Part shown: one piece after another, positions 17,093-25,888 of the stretch
How positions within the stretch are numbered: position 1 is the stretch's first letter
Layout: every line of letters begins with the position of its first letter
Assembly: GCA_028033615.1 (NCBI GenBank)
Contig: JAOFDG010000003.1
Coordinates: forward strand, 1 to 64,000
Length of the DNA: 64,000 nucleotides
Direction of reading: 5' to 3'
From: Verrucomicrobiales bacterium
Lineage (GTDB): Bacteria; Verrucomicrobiota; Verrucomicrobiia; Verrucomicrobiales; DEV007
Made by a program: the position numbers and the translations under genes
Notes under the pieces: model-generated
The model's database searches: none
The model's input: only the letters and a program-made list of their open reading frames with translations
What the model was told of the DNA's origin: nothing

Positions 17093-17959
17093 TTAGATGC
17101 TATTTGATTGTTCAGGTAATATCGCTTCGACTCCTTTGTTGATGGAGCAAAAATTAATTATTTCATTCTCTGTCATTACTAGAAATGCTGTTGATAAGGC
17201 ATCTGATAGCGCAGCATAAGGAGCAAGTGCCCATGCATTTATTTTTTCGATACAAATTCTGCAATGTTTTCTTGGATCAATTATATGTTCTCCCTGTTCA
17301 CTAAATCCAGATCCACTTAATGCGTTGTTTTCTAAATTTATGATTGGAGAGTTTGATAGGCCAAGGCTTGCTGGCCATCCGTCTCCTTCTGGTCCTTCGC
17401 CGAATGCTAGCAAAGTGCTGCTTCCAGCGTCAAGCATGGCGTTTGTAATGCCGCTTCCTTTTAAGCTTAATGCCATCTGGTCTAGTGCATAGCCCTTACC
17501 GATGCCGCCAAGATCAATCCATAAATCTTCTGACTTTACTGATACAGTTAAGGAATTTACATCAGTTTTTAAATTATCCATCCCAATGGATGAAGTGGCC
17601 TTTTTAATTTCTTTTTCACTTGGCTCTCGAGGGCTTTTGTCAGGGTTGGTGAATATTGCTAACAGTGGTCCTAGTGTTATGTCGAAAGCTCCATTAGTTT
17701 TGTGATGAATGTCCCTAGCCAGTTCGATGCAATCAATAGCAGCATGTCCTACTGGGGTTGATTGTCCTTTTGGTAGTTGATTAATTCGATGGATATCGCT
17801 ATTCCCTTTAAATCGACTCAGCTCTGACTCTAGTGTTTCGAGGTCGCGGAGAGCCGTAGATGCTGCGGTTAACGCCTTAGCTTCAGAAGTTGCAGTTATA
17901 AAAATTTGAAATTCTGTTGCCATTGCATGAGCGCCAAGTCGATGAATTTCAGAAGCCAT
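17093..17959 (-). CDS. apbE: FAD:protein FMN transferase
   Basis: It attaches FMN covalently to a Thr of target proteins such as NqrB/C or RnfG subunits. The 288-residue ApbE fold shows AMATEFQIFI at the start, the metal/FAD residues in DLGGIGKGYALD, MLDAGSSTLLAFG and GEHIIDPR, and the conserved DALSTAFLVM. No lipoprotein signal or membrane segment is evident, so it may be cytoplasmic. Its start overlaps the preceding stop (taatg), indicating coupling to the glycosyltransferase gene. Confidence 0.92.
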   Translation of the reverse strand: MASEIHRLGAHAMATEFQIFITATSEAKALTAASTALRDLETLESELSRFKGNSDIHRINQLPKGQSTPVGHAAIDCIELARDIHHKTNGAFDITLGPLLAIFTNPDKSPREPSEKEIKKATSSIGMDNLKTDVNSLTVSVKSEDLWIDLGGIGKGYALDQMALSLKGSGITNAMLDAGSSTLLAFGEGPEGDGWPASLGLSNSPIINLENNALSGSGFSEQGEHIIDPRKHCRICIEKINAWALAPYAALSDALSTAFLVMTENEIINFCSINKGVEAILPEQSNSI

Positions 17960-19530
17960 TAATTTTGTACTGATCTTTTATTAACAAGTTGAAAAAAGAG
18001 CTCCTTTTCTATGTACAAGTGAAGCATTACATTATCTCTTAGATTCATAAGGTCTGGTCCAATATAATTGTCCCCAATTTTTTTTGTTATATCATCATCA
18101 TATGCTGCATCTGATATTATTACATCTGATGATATGTTACCAACCACATTTGGGTAGTAACCACTATTTTCAATTCCTCTAAAATAATATGGAAGAGGCC
18201 ATCCAGTTTCTGGGTGAAAAACTTTTATGGACAAGTCATTCTTGATTTCTTTAAGTTCTTCAACTTGTTTTACGAGTTTGGATACTAAGCTAGGAGAAGT
18301 GTGCCCATATGCGTATGGAGTTCTGTCGGGGTTCGCGGGAAATTTCAGAGCATTTTGATTTTGTGTATATAAGTTTAAGGTAACCCCTATCGATATGGCA
18401 ACTAAAGCTATGCGAGAAATGTATCGCAATTTTAAAGACCTGTTTGAAAGTTCGTAAATTGAAGTGAATCCGAATCCTGCTAGAATGATTGAACCTTGGA
18501 GAAAGGGTAGTATCGACCAAGGGGTTTTATAAGGTATTATAGAATAGGTTAACAAAGTTATAATGGTGTAAAGGGAAAGGACCCTTAGAAATATTGTTCT
18601 TTTTGTAGGATTATTATTTTTTAGGAAAGAAAAAATCACACCAACAGAAGCTAGTGTTAGCGTCGCCAGTTCATTCCAGGTGTACAACTCCATCCTATTC
18701 CAGGCTATTAGTCTCAGATAATAATAAAATGGTTTCTCATGGCCGCTGCCTTCAGCTCGAGATAGGTAATTTAAATAAGACGTGTAGCTCTCTTTTATCG
18801 CAGTGAGATTATCAAAAAACATTGAGTATAAAGCTGCAGATACTAGAGCCATGAGGATGAACCCTATAGAAAAATTTTTAATTAAATCTTTTAGTTTAAG
18901 TCTTGCTTTTGTGCTTTTATTTATTTCTTCGTATATGAAAACAACTGTGGCTGCTATCACTAGCGCGGCGACTGAAATTATAAATGTTTCTTTGGTGGCA
19001 TGCATTGCTCCGCAAACAATACCAGCTCCTATCATCCAGCGTAGTTTCTGAAGTTCTAAATATTTCCACGAAAAAAATAGGAATAACATCAACAACACGA
19101 GCATCGGAATTTCCATTATATAATATTTGCTGTAGTAGACGTGCATAGGTGACAGAGCCATAAGAGCTGCCGCGGCAGTAATTCCTGGAGCTTTGATAAG
19201 CCGCCTGAATAAGATCATTAATATTATTAGAAGTGACCCATATATTGCTGGAGCTGCCCTTATGATGTGTTCTTCCAATCCTATGTAATCATTAATAGAT
19301 TTAATCCATAAAACTGGAAGAGTAAGAAATAGTAGTCCTGGGCCATGACCATCATCGGGAAGATATTCGAAGCCCTCTCCCTCTATGAGGTTTCCGAGTC
19401 TCCACGCTTGAATGGCCTCGTCAGTATGCATCGGACGAGAATCCAGATTTTCAAATCTTAAACAGACTCCTACTATTACAAATATTATGAATATAATATA
19501 AAATAGTGATTTAGATTTTACCTGCTGCAT
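17959..19530 (-). CDS. Agl23-type (TIGR03663-like) membrane glycosyltransferase
   Basis: This 523-residue polytopic protein has roughly ten to twelve membrane segments. The first periplasmic loop carries RPMHTDEAIQAWR, the acidic motif of GT-C glycosyltransferases. The HGPGLLFL segment and the ATKETF segment are typical of the group annotated as flippase activity-associated Agl23. The family probably uses polyprenyl-phosphate sugar donors to modify surface glycans or proteins. It heads the operon with apbE, the LptF/G permease gene and the hypothetical gene, divergent from the MsbA-like exporter gene. Confidence 0.8.
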   Translation of the reverse strand: MQQVKSKSLFYIIFIIFVIVGVCLRFENLDSRPMHTDEAIQAWRLGNLIEGEGFEYLPDDGHGPGLLFLTLPVLWIKSINDYIGLEEHIIRAAPAIYGSLLIILMILFRRLIKAPGITAAAALMALSPMHVYYSKYYIMEIPMLVLLMLFLFFSWKYLELQKLRWMIGAGIVCGAMHATKETFIISVAALVIAATVVFIYEEINKSTKARLKLKDLIKNFSIGFILMALVSAALYSMFFDNLTAIKESYTSYLNYLSRAEGSGHEKPFYYYLRLIAWNRMELYTWNELATLTLASVGVIFSFLKNNNPTKRTIFLRVLSLYTIITLLTYSIIPYKTPWSILPFLQGSIILAGFGFTSIYELSNRSLKLRYISRIALVAISIGVTLNLYTQNQNALKFPANPDRTPYAYGHTSPSLVSKLVKQVEELKEIKNDLSIKVFHPETGWPLPYYFRGIENSGYYPNVVGNISSDVIISDAAYDDDITKKIGDNYIGPDLMNLRDNVMLHLYIEKELFFQLVNKRSVQN

Positions 19531-19631
19531 TCTTATTTTAACTTATGAGAATTAAAATAATGATATTAGCACCGCGTTGCAATAAATCATAATTGAAAGG
19601 AGGCTTGCCTTTTTGTGTGTTCTCTTCTTGA

Positions 19632-21455
19632 GTGAATCTCTTAATTAAAGTGGCTAATTTATCAAATACAAAGAATAACGTTAGATCGAAAACTAGTTTA
19701 AGAGAGTTGCGAGAGCTTTTCTCCTATATATTGCCATATAAGAGAAAATTTCATTTAGCTCTTTGTTGTTTATTTTTCACAGCAACTCTTTCGCTTGCGT
19801 TTCCATATTTAATGGGAAGCCTTATTGGTGGAGCAATGAGGTCAACTGGAGAGTTAGCTAATCCAGAACATGTTGGTAGTTCAATTGATGGCGTGACTAA
19901 AATACTTATTGTCGTTCTTGGACTTCAAGCATTCATAGCCTATTGGCGAATCAAGTGGTTCGCTTTTGCTGGAGAATCTGCGCTTGCAGACATAAGGAAA
20001 GAAGTTTTTGAAAGGCTCGTCATGTTGCCGCTGTCTTATTTTTCAGATAATAGAGTAGGTGAAATCAGCAGCCGCCTATCTGCAGATTTAAGCTTAATAC
20101 GAGACACGCTAATTATAACATTGCCTCAGATTATTCGTCAGACTGTAATGTTAATAGGTGGAATAATATTTATAGCATGGTCTTCTCCAAAATTGACAGG
20201 GGTTATGTTGCTCTGCATACCTATAGTCATAATTTTTCTAGCTGTCTTTGGAAGAGGAATTAAAAGTAAAACAGCAAGAGCTCAAGATGAGCTTGCCAAA
20301 AGTAATGTTGTTGTTGAGGAGTCCTTACATGGCATTTCAAATGTTAAGGCATTCACAAATGAACAGTATGAAAAAAATAGATACTCAAGTTCCTTGAGCG
20401 AATTCATTGAATTGACAATTCATGCTGCCAAGGCTCGTGCTTTTTTTGTTTCTTTTATAATTTTTGCACTTTTTGGAGTTATTACTTTGGTCGTATGGTT
20501 TGGAGCAGGAATGCTTTCTAATGGTCAAATTGATGCAGAAAAGTTTACTCAATTTGTATTATTTAGTATTTTTGTTGGAGCTGCTATGGGCTCTTTTCCA
20601 GAAATAATGAGTCAATTGTATAAAGCAGTTGGAGCCACTGAGAGAATAAGGGAGATATTATCAGAAAAAACAGAGCATTGTCATGATAAAGGAAGCAGCG
20701 ATCATATGCTTAGGGGGAAAATAGAATTTGAAAACCTATGTTTTTCTTACCCATCTAGAAATAATACAATGGTTATTGATAACCTTAACCTTTCTGTTTC
20801 TCCTGGTGAAAGGATTGCAATTGTTGGCGCGAGTGGGGCTGGTAAGTCAACGTTGATTAAGCTGCTTTTACGTTTTTATGAGCCTTCATCTGGAAGTATA
20901 AAGTATGATGGTAAAGGTGCTAGCGAGATTTCAATTAGCTCATTGAGAAACCAAATCTCAATCGTGCCCCAGGAAGTTTTTCTTTTTGGTGGTACTATTG
21001 GTGAGAATATTGGGTATGGCGCTCCAGGATCAGACGAATCAAAAATCAAGGAAGCAGCTGTCACGGCTAATGCTCACGATTTTATAGTAAAGCTACCTGA
21101 AGGCTATGATACCTTTGTCGGAGAGAGGGGGGTGAAGCTTTCAGGTGGACAGCGTCAAAGAATTGCAATTGCAAGAGCTATTCTTTCTGATCCTTCAGTC
21201 TTACTATTGGATGAGGCTACGAGTTCTTTAGATTCAAAAAGTGAAATTCTTGTTCAAGAAGGGCTAGAGAGTTTGATGGCTGAAAGAACTTGTATGATTG
21301 TTGCTCATAGACTCTCAACTGTGAGGAGTGTTGATCGAATTATTGTACTAAAGAACGGTAGGATCGTTGAGTCAGGAACCCATGAAGAGCTTTATCAAAA
21401 AGATAGTGGAGTCTATAAAACTTTGTATGAGTTGCAGTTTGGTGGGCTAAGTTAG
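19632..21455 (+). CDS. MsbA-like ABC exporter (fused membrane and ATPase domains)
   Basis: A predicted lipid A-core flippase or related multidrug/lipid exporter of 607 residues. Six membrane helices (about 40-320) are followed by an ATPase with Walker A GASGAGKST, the signature LSGGQRQR, Walker B VLLLDEATSSLD and the H-loop VAHRLST. GTG is the start because a TGA lies directly upstream in frame. A strong ggagg 28 bases upstream would fit a six-codon ORF (GTG at 19615) whose TGA overlaps this GTG, possibly for translational coupling. Divergent from the LPS-export operon. Confidence 0.9.
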   Translation: MNLLIKVANLSNTKNNVRSKTSLRELRELFSYILPYKRKFHLALCCLFFTATLSLAFPYLMGSLIGGAMRSTGELANPEHVGSSIDGVTKILIVVLGLQAFIAYWRIKWFAFAGESALADIRKEVFERLVMLPLSYFSDNRVGEISSRLSADLSLIRDTLIITLPQIIRQTVMLIGGIIFIAWSSPKLTGVMLLCIPIVIIFLAVFGRGIKSKTARAQDELAKSNVVVEESLHGISNVKAFTNEQYEKNRYSSSLSEFIELTIHAAKARAFFVSFIIFALFGVITLVVWFGAGMLSNGQIDAEKFTQFVLFSIFVGAAMGSFPEIMSQLYKAVGATERIREILSEKTEHCHDKGSSDHMLRGKIEFENLCFSYPSRNNTMVIDNLNLSVSPGERIAIVGASGAGKSTLIKLLLRFYEPSSGSIKYDGKGASEISISSLRNQISIVPQEVFLFGGTIGENIGYGAPGSDESKIKEAAVTANAHDFIVKLPEGYDTFVGERGVKLSGGQRQRIAIARAILSDPSVLLLDEATSSLDSKSEILVQEGLESLMAERTCMIVAHRLSTVRSVDRIIVLKNGRIVESGTHEELYQKDSGVYKTLYELQFGGLS

Positions 21456-21478
21456 CAACCTACTTAGGTTTAAGAAAG

Positions 21479-21551
21479 TACGCGGACTGGGACTCGAACC
21501 CAGGACCAATTGGTTAAAAGCCAACTGCTCTACCAACTGAGCTATCCGCGC
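21479..21551 (-). tRNA. tRNA-Lys(UUU)
   Basis: Read on the minus strand, the acceptor arms gcgcgga/tccgcgt pair (first pair G-U). The D arm is gctc/gagc, the anticodon loop cTTTTaa carries UUU, and the T arm is ctggg-ttcgagt-cccag. Discriminator A follows, and CCA is not encoded. Confidence 0.95.
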
Positions 21552-21745
21552 TTTATTTTGAGCATGTGACATTACTAGTTTACGAGTATGTCGCAAGTTG
21601 GATTTTTAATTAAATAACACTAAATTTTTTTAAACTATCAACTTTAAATTGGATTTTTCACATTAAAAATACATTATTAATAGGATTAAATGTTCTAACT
21701 TTTAAATTTTAGAACCGTAGGTTTATTTTGTGTCGATTATTAATG

Positions 21746-21819
21746 CGCTCCCTGCAGGACTTGAACCTGCGACCTACGGATTAGAAATCCGTTGCTCTAT
21801 CCAGCTGAGCTAAGGGAGC
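21746..21819 (-). tRNA. tRNA-Arg(UCU), integration target
   Basis: Read on the minus strand, acceptor arms gctccct/agggagc, anticodon stem acgga/tccgt with loop ttTCTaa, and T loop ttcaagt. The gene is complete. Its first 41 bases are repeated perfectly at 29575-29615, so the 5' half and the sequence upstream of it now belong to the integrated element. CCA is not encoded. Confidence 0.95.
21779..21819 (+). repeat. left attachment site (inside tRNA-Arg)
   Basis: 41 bases identical to 29575-29615 in the same orientation. They correspond to tRNA nucleotides 1-41, from the 5' end through the anticodon loop. The flanking bases differ on both sides, which defines the repeat ends exactly. Confidence 0.92.
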
Positions 21820-21864
21820 CTGTTGTAAATCAGTGAGTTATGGCTTAATTTATTTAGCCTCTTG

Positions 21865-21887
21865 ATTTTTCTACGGCCTTTTTCTAC
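21865..21887 (+). repeat. left arm-type repeat
   Basis: A 23-base sequence repeated perfectly at 29427-29449. It is built of two copies of tttttctac separated by ggcc. It lies between attL and int, as expected for integrase or excisionase arm-binding sites. Confidence 0.6.
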
Positions 21888-21914
21888 AGTTGTGAAGATA
21901 TCGTTCAGCACAAC

Positions 21915-23054
21915 ATGCAAAAGAAAGCGGCTAAAAAAAAGGTTAAATGGATTAAAACTAAGCATAGTAACTTGTATCGCAATAGCGATTCAGAAACGTA
22001 CTATGCAAGGATTCAAATCAACGGCAAGGAAAAATGGAAGTCTCTTAGAACTAAGGTTCAAGAGCAAGCCAAGCATCACTTAAGGGAATTGCAGAGCCAG
22101 TTGGCTGAGGCTGCAACCATTGTTACGGGGAAAGAGGCTAGTGTGCGAATGGGCCTCTTTATCGAAGAAGAGATTCAAGAAATAGAAAAAGATTCAAGTA
22201 TTAAGCCAAGCTCTAAGAAATATAAAAAAGAGAATTTCAAAGCCATTCTTAAAAACTGGAAGGGCTTAGAGGATACGCCATTGAAATCTGTTAACGAGAA
22301 GCAATGCAAAGACTTCTTTAATCGAATGTGGAAGAGGTATTCTGCAACCAGATATAACAATATGGTTTGGGCATTAAAAAATATTTTTAAGAAAGCTAAG
22401 AAGGTTGGAATTGTTTTCAATAATCCAGTTGAGGACGTAAAACTAAAATCGCTTAAATCCGAAACTCAGAAAAAGATACTGCCTACAAATGACCAGTTTG
22501 AAGCCTTGGTAAAAGAGGTTGATTCAGTGGTGGGCAGGGGAGGTAAGGCAAGAGGCCAATTAATAAGGTTTTTGGCGTTTACTGGGTTAAGGGCAAACAG
22601 CGAAGCAAGATGGGTCACATGGGGTGATATCGATTTCGAGCGAGATTGGCTCATAGTGCGCGGACACCCAGAAACAGGGACAAAGAACCAAAGGGAGACG
22701 CACAGGCGCTCTAGAGGCCAGTATTCGCATAAATTGCCCCTTCACGGCCGTCTTAAAGAACTTCTAGAGGAAATGAGGAAGGGAAGAGAGGAAGAGGGGC
22801 CTAATGAGCGTGTCTTGCAAGTACTGGAATGTCAGAAAAGCATTGATAGGGCTTGTGAAAAATTAGGTATACCCAGAATGACGCCTCATGATTTCAGACA
22901 TTTCTATACAACAAAAGGCGTAGAAAATGGCGTACCTATGTCAGTCTTAGGCAGTTGGCGCGGAGATGTTAATGGTGGAGCTACAGCACTTACTCATTAT
23001 TATCATATCCGTGATGAGGAACATCAGAAGATAGCTTCAAAACTAAAATTCTAG
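21915..23054 (+). CDS. int: tyrosine recombinase (integrase)
   Basis: It catalyses site-specific integration and excision at tRNA-Arg. The 379-residue protein has a basic AP2-like/arm-binding N-terminus (KKAAKKKVKWIK..., residues 1-60), a SAM-like core-binding domain near 85-180 and a catalytic domain. The catalytic domain shows FTGLRANSEARW (first Arg), TPHDFRHFYT (HxxR), LGSWRGD (Trp replacing the second His) and the nucleophile Tyr in THYYHIRDEEH. The ATG is preceded by no clear Shine-Dalgarno. The gene reads away from the tRNA, and the next gene starts one base after its stop. Confidence 0.93.
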   Translation: MQKKAAKKKVKWIKTKHSNLYRNSDSETYYARIQINGKEKWKSLRTKVQEQAKHHLRELQSQLAEAATIVTGKEASVRMGLFIEEEIQEIEKDSSIKPSSKKYKKENFKAILKNWKGLEDTPLKSVNEKQCKDFFNRMWKRYSATRYNNMVWALKNIFKKAKKVGIVFNNPVEDVKLKSLKSETQKKILPTNDQFEALVKEVDSVVGRGGKARGQLIRFLAFTGLRANSEARWVTWGDIDFERDWLIVRGHPETGTKNQRETHRRSRGQYSHKLPLHGRLKELLEEMRKGREEEGPNERVLQVLECQKSIDRACEKLGIPRMTPHDFRHFYTTKGVENGVPMSVLGSWRGDVNGGATALTHYYHIRDEEHQKIASKLKF

Positions 23055-23055
23055 G

Positions 23056-23592
23056 ATGTCTGAGAGTTTTATCACCAAATACGAAAGCCCGTTCAGATGG
23101 GAGGAAAAATGGCACAAAGCTATTTATGGCCGTATTAGCGATAATCCTCTTTCTAACCTATTTATTGACCTGTTCATCATTGGTCAAACTTTAGAATTTG
23201 TAGAAGACCCAAGGAAAGTAAAAGCCAAGGGGTTGCCAGAGCAAATTTTGGAGCGCCATGCAGTTTTAGAGCTAAAAGAATTTAAGAAAAAATTAGAGCT
23301 TAAACTTGGTAAACATGTTAATGCCTGTTTTCAGGCTGGTGATTCAAAAAAAATCCGCTCTTTAGAAAAGGTTGCTAAAACTGTTACTGAAAAATTTGAT
23401 ACAATTTGTGACGGAGATTTTTCAAATGATGTTATGGCTTTAAGTTTTGTTGAGGACATGGCGATGTCAGAGAAGCGATTTACTAGGTATTGCCTTAGGG
23501 AGCATTTCGAAAGTAAAGGAAGAGTTTTATCTGATGACCAGTTTTATGGAATTATAAAAAGGTTAGATATGGGTCCTTATTTTGTGAGCTAA
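23056..23592 (+). CDS. unknown protein encoded directly after integrase
   Basis: This 178-residue, mostly helical, charged protein has no recognisable domain, signal or membrane segment. Features include a Trp-rich start (FRWEEKWHKAIYG), a Lys/Glu-rich helix (LELKEFKKKLELKLGK) and a C-terminal DDQFYGIIKRLDMG. It follows int by one base, so it is co-transcribed and may assist recombination or control it. A function cannot be given from sequence alone. Confidence 0.65.
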   Translation: MSESFITKYESPFRWEEKWHKAIYGRISDNPLSNLFIDLFIIGQTLEFVEDPRKVKAKGLPEQILERHAVLELKEFKKKLELKLGKHVNACFQAGDSKKIRSLEKVAKTVTEKFDTICDGDFSNDVMALSFVEDMAMSEKRFTRYCLREHFESKGRVLSDDQFYGIIKRLDMGPYFVS

Positions 23593-23723
23593 ATGCCTAT
23601 AAATACCTCAAAGTTCCTTTGTTGCTCTTAAGTGCTTTAAACGTCTTACTTTAGTATTTTTGGTGCAACCTTAATCCAAAGCGTTTTTCTGTATTAAGTT
23701 ATTTGTTGTTATTTATTCAATGA

Positions 23724-23924
23724 ATGACAAATACAACACTAAATAAATCAGAGCGCGCAGCTTATACACCTGATGAATTCGCTAAGCTATTTGGACGCGA
23801 AAGAACATGGACATATCGCCAAATTTATAAGGGCAAGATTAAACCTATTAAAGGTTTTGGAAGTCTGTTAATTCCAGCTAAAGAGGTTGAAAATATAATA
23901 GAAAAGGGGACTTCAGTTCGCTAA
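23724..23924 (+). CDS. excisionase-like helix-turn-helix protein
   Basis: This 66-residue protein has a MerR-like/HTH_17 fold: YTPDEFAKLFGRERTWTYRQIYKGKIKPIKGFGSLLIPAKEVENIIEKG. The pattern helix-turn-helix, basic wing, then an Ile-Pro-x-x-E-V helix is that of Xis/AlpA-type proteins. It would bend DNA at the att arms to direct excision, or act as an activator. It begins 131 bases after the previous gene and is followed almost at once by the next. Confidence 0.75.
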   Translation: MTNTTLNKSERAAYTPDEFAKLFGRERTWTYRQIYKGKIKPIKGFGSLLIPAKEVENIIEKGTSVR

Positions 23925-23928
23925 ATCG

Positions 23929-24240
23929 TTGGACTGCGAACTCTACTTTGACGAAGACAACCGGCCTATTCCTATAGAATGGCACGAGTCTATGCGTGAA
24001 GAGGAATTGGAAGCTAACACTCCAGAGCCTATTGAAGCCGTTCGTCTTTTAGAATTAGCAATAGCAGAGCAAGACAATCCAGAACAGTTAGGGAAAGACT
24101 TCATAGCTTTGGCTCACTTTGTTACCGCTGAAGGCACGCAGCCACTAAGCCAAGCAGAAATAGCTAAACGAATGAACGAAGACCGAATGGCAACATGTCG
24201 AAGGTTTAAGAGGTGGAGAAAACGAGGACTAAATATTTAA
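23929..24240 (+). CDS. acidic protein with C-terminal helix-turn-helix
   Basis: 103 residues with TTG as the start, four bases after the excisionase-like gene. The first 60 residues are acidic and helical. The last 30 (PLSQAEIAKRMNEDRMATCRRFKRWRKRG) look like a sigma-like or replisome-organiser HTH with a basic tail. A regulatory role for the neighbouring Rep-like gene or the excision genes is plausible. The family is not recognised and the TTG start is uncertain. Confidence 0.6.
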   Translation: MDCELYFDEDNRPIPIEWHESMREEELEANTPEPIEAVRLLELAIAEQDNPEQLGKDFIALAHFVTAEGTQPLSQAEIAKRMNEDRMATCRRFKRWRKRGLNI

Positions 24241-24247
24241 AAGAAAA

Positions 24248-24278
24248 AACCCGGCGCTCTTGGAAAGCTAACCGGGTT
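24248..24278. promoter_or_regulatory. hairpin before the Rep-like gene
   Basis: Arms aacccgg (24248-24254) and ccgggtt (24272-24278) enclose a 17-base loop that can pair partly. On the minus strand the stem is followed by T6, an intrinsic-terminator form for leftward transcription. On the plus strand it would sit in the leader of the next gene. Confidence 0.4.
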
Positions 24279-24280
24279 GA

Positions 24281-25018
24281 ATGAAGGGAATGGATAATTT
24301 AAAAAAGGATGAATGGAAGACAAGTAAGAACTTCTTAATGTTTCCACTAAGGTTAATAGAGCCAGAGCTTAACCCTCAGAGAATTCTATTATCAGCGGCA
24401 AGGCATTGGGGAGCTAATATGAATTTTCATTTAAGGAGCAAGCTGAAAGATGAATATATTGAAGAAAATTACATTGATAAATATCAAAGACAAAAATGGA
24501 CTGAAGATTCTGAATTTACAGCTGCTGGTCTCCAGGGTTTTGATTTTAAATCGACAAGCGAAAACCCATCCTACGGCTTAAAGGATGGGCATTTTAAGAA
24601 TACTGACACAATTATTAGATTAAGGCAGGACTACTTTGATTCGTGGTATAAAAATCATTGGTCAGACAAGCTGTTTACTACCCTATGCGCTATAATATCT
24701 AAGGTCGGAGCCAAACCTTTTTGTCCTGTCTCATGGCAAGAAGTTGCAGCTAGACAAGTTGGCTCAACAGACCATTTAGACTCTATAAGTCATCAGACAT
24801 TAACAAGGCAGGAAGTAAGAACGGTCGTAAATCAAATTCTGGAAAAAGGACTTCTAAGCAGAGTGGTATTCAAAAAACGTATTTCTTACTATTCTGTAAG
24901 ACTTAGGAAGGATGAATTAAAGGAGGCTATTTTGAAATACAAAACAGAGGGGGCTAAACGGAAAGGCCTAAACTTTGATATGAGTGCCAACCACTTTAAT
25001 AGCAATCAACCACTTTAA
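24281..25018 (+). CDS. candidate replication initiator (winged-helix protein)
   Basis: 245 residues, no named family recognised. The C-terminal half looks like a winged-helix domain: SWQEVAARQVGS, then TLTRQEVRTVVNQILEKGLLSRVVFKKRISYYSVRLRKDEL, which reads as recognition helix followed by beta-wing. Its last codons and the following 66 bases contain seven copies of an iteron, the arrangement seen where plasmid Rep or phage O-type proteins bind their own origin. The replication role is therefore inferred from context. The ATG at 24290, preceded by gaaggg, is an alternative start. Confidence 0.55.
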   Translation: MKGMDNLKKDEWKTSKNFLMFPLRLIEPELNPQRILLSAARHWGANMNFHLRSKLKDEYIEENYIDKYQRQKWTEDSEFTAAGLQGFDFKSTSENPSYGLKDGHFKNTDTIIRLRQDYFDSWYKNHWSDKLFTTLCAIISKVGAKPFCPVSWQEVAARQVGSTDHLDSISHQTLTRQEVRTVVNQILEKGLLSRVVFKKRISYYSVRLRKDELKEAILKYKTEGAKRKGLNFDMSANHFNSNQPL

Positions 25019-25084
25019 TAGAATTCAACCACATACCAACCACATACCAACCACATACCAACCACATACCAACCACTATAATAG
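24988..25084 (+). repeat. iteron array, candidate replication origin
   Basis: Seven copies of caaccac start at 24988, 25007, 25026, 25037, 25048, 25059 and 25070. The first three are 19 bases apart (unit caaccactttaatag plus four bases), the next four 11 bases apart (unit caaccacatac). The last copy regains the aatag tail. The array starts inside the 3' end of the Rep-like gene. A very AT-rich stretch (about 25078-25122) follows, suitable for unwinding. Confidence 0.75.
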
Positions 25085-25168
25085 AAACACTATAGAAACA
25101 CATATAAACATATAAAATCACTCTACGTCTGACGACCGAGAGAGACTGACAAAAAGAAAAAGCAATTT

Positions 25169-25324
25169 ATGAAATACAAAGAAACGCACATGATAAGCGC
25201 CGAGATAGTAGAGGCTATTGAGAAGCTAGCAGAACAAGAGGGCAAAGAGGTTATAGACTTAGCTACAGAGCTAGTGGAAGATGGTTTTAAGTTAATAAGG
25301 CCTGAGAGGTATATTATTTTCTAG
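25169..25324 (+). CDS. small helical protein, 51 residues
   Basis: The ORF reads MKYKETHMISAEIVEAIEKL and continues acidic and helical to RPERYIIF. The composition is coding-like, with an amphipathic AEIVEAIEKLAEQEGKEVIDLATELVEDG segment resembling small ribbon-helix-helix or antitoxin-like proteins, though no family is certain. It lies just after the iterons. Its last 33 bases overlap the convergent gene's end. No clear Shine-Dalgarno. Confidence 0.5.
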   Translation: MKYKETHMISAEIVEAIEKLAEQEGKEVIDLATELVEDGFKLIRPERYIIF

Positions 25325-25873
25325 GTCGTAAATTCTTATCCACTCAATTTCTTTTTTAATCAACGTTCTTGGTGTTAATGTTCTTTGAATTACGATTGTT
25401 TCGTCAGTTATTGAAAGTATTTTGCCCGTATGCCTAATTATATTTCCACTAAATTCTTGATTGAAAAGTTTCCACTCAATCTCATCACCTACTTTCAACC
25501 CACTTAGCACATTTTCCCTATATCCAGGTCTTAATAAATTCTTTATTACTTTCTCCCTCTCTTTTTGACGCTCCTTATAACGTTCAGTTACTTCAGCTTC
25601 CCACTCTAACGATGCTTTGTGATCCTTAATTTTTTTACACTCATTTGCACCCCCAATAATTAATATTAAAACTAGAATGCTAATGAGCCACTTTTTGTAA
25701 TTTTTTCTCTTATTAAAATTGGATTTAATACTGTCTGATTTTTCTTTTTCAAATTCATCTTTACTCCTAAAAAGGTTAGTTGAACCGCACTCAATACAGC
25801 AATGAGTTAGCATACCTCCCACATCGAGAGACTTAAACTCAACGTCTTTATCACAATCAGAACAGTACAGCAT
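25292..25873 (-). CDS. zinc-ribbon membrane protein, unknown cargo
   Basis: 193 residues. The N-terminus is a zinc ribbon (LYCSDCDKDVEF then CCIECGSTNLF). Next come a charged linker, one membrane segment (about residues 63-76, WLISILVLILIIGG), a coiled helix rich in Glu/Arg (EAEVTERYKERQKEREK), and a C-terminal beta domain with GLKVGDEIEWKLF and GKILSITDETIVIQR that looks like an SH3-like barrel. I do not recognise the family. It is the third of three minus-strand cargo genes. Confidence 0.7.
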   Translation of the reverse strand: MLYCSDCDKDVEFKSLDVGGMLTHCCIECGSTNLFRSKDEFEKEKSDSIKSNFNKRKNYKKWLISILVLILIIGGANECKKIKDHKASLEWEAEVTERYKERQKEREKVIKNLLRPGYRENVLSGLKVGDEIEWKLFNQEFSGNIIRHTGKILSITDETIVIQRTLTPRTLIKKEIEWIRIYDLENNIPLRPY

Positions 25874-25888
25874 ATTTAAGGACTGGAG

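Noticed and set aside
24248-24278. Plus-strand intrinsic terminator before the Rep-like gene
   Set aside because: The stem has no T-run on the plus strand; the T-run is only on the minus-strand side, so it was listed as a regulatory hairpin of open direction.
25021-25084. Short regular repeats that might be a CRISPR array
   Set aside because: Unit is 11 bases without unique spacers of 30-40 bases; spacing and position beside a Rep-like gene fit iterons.
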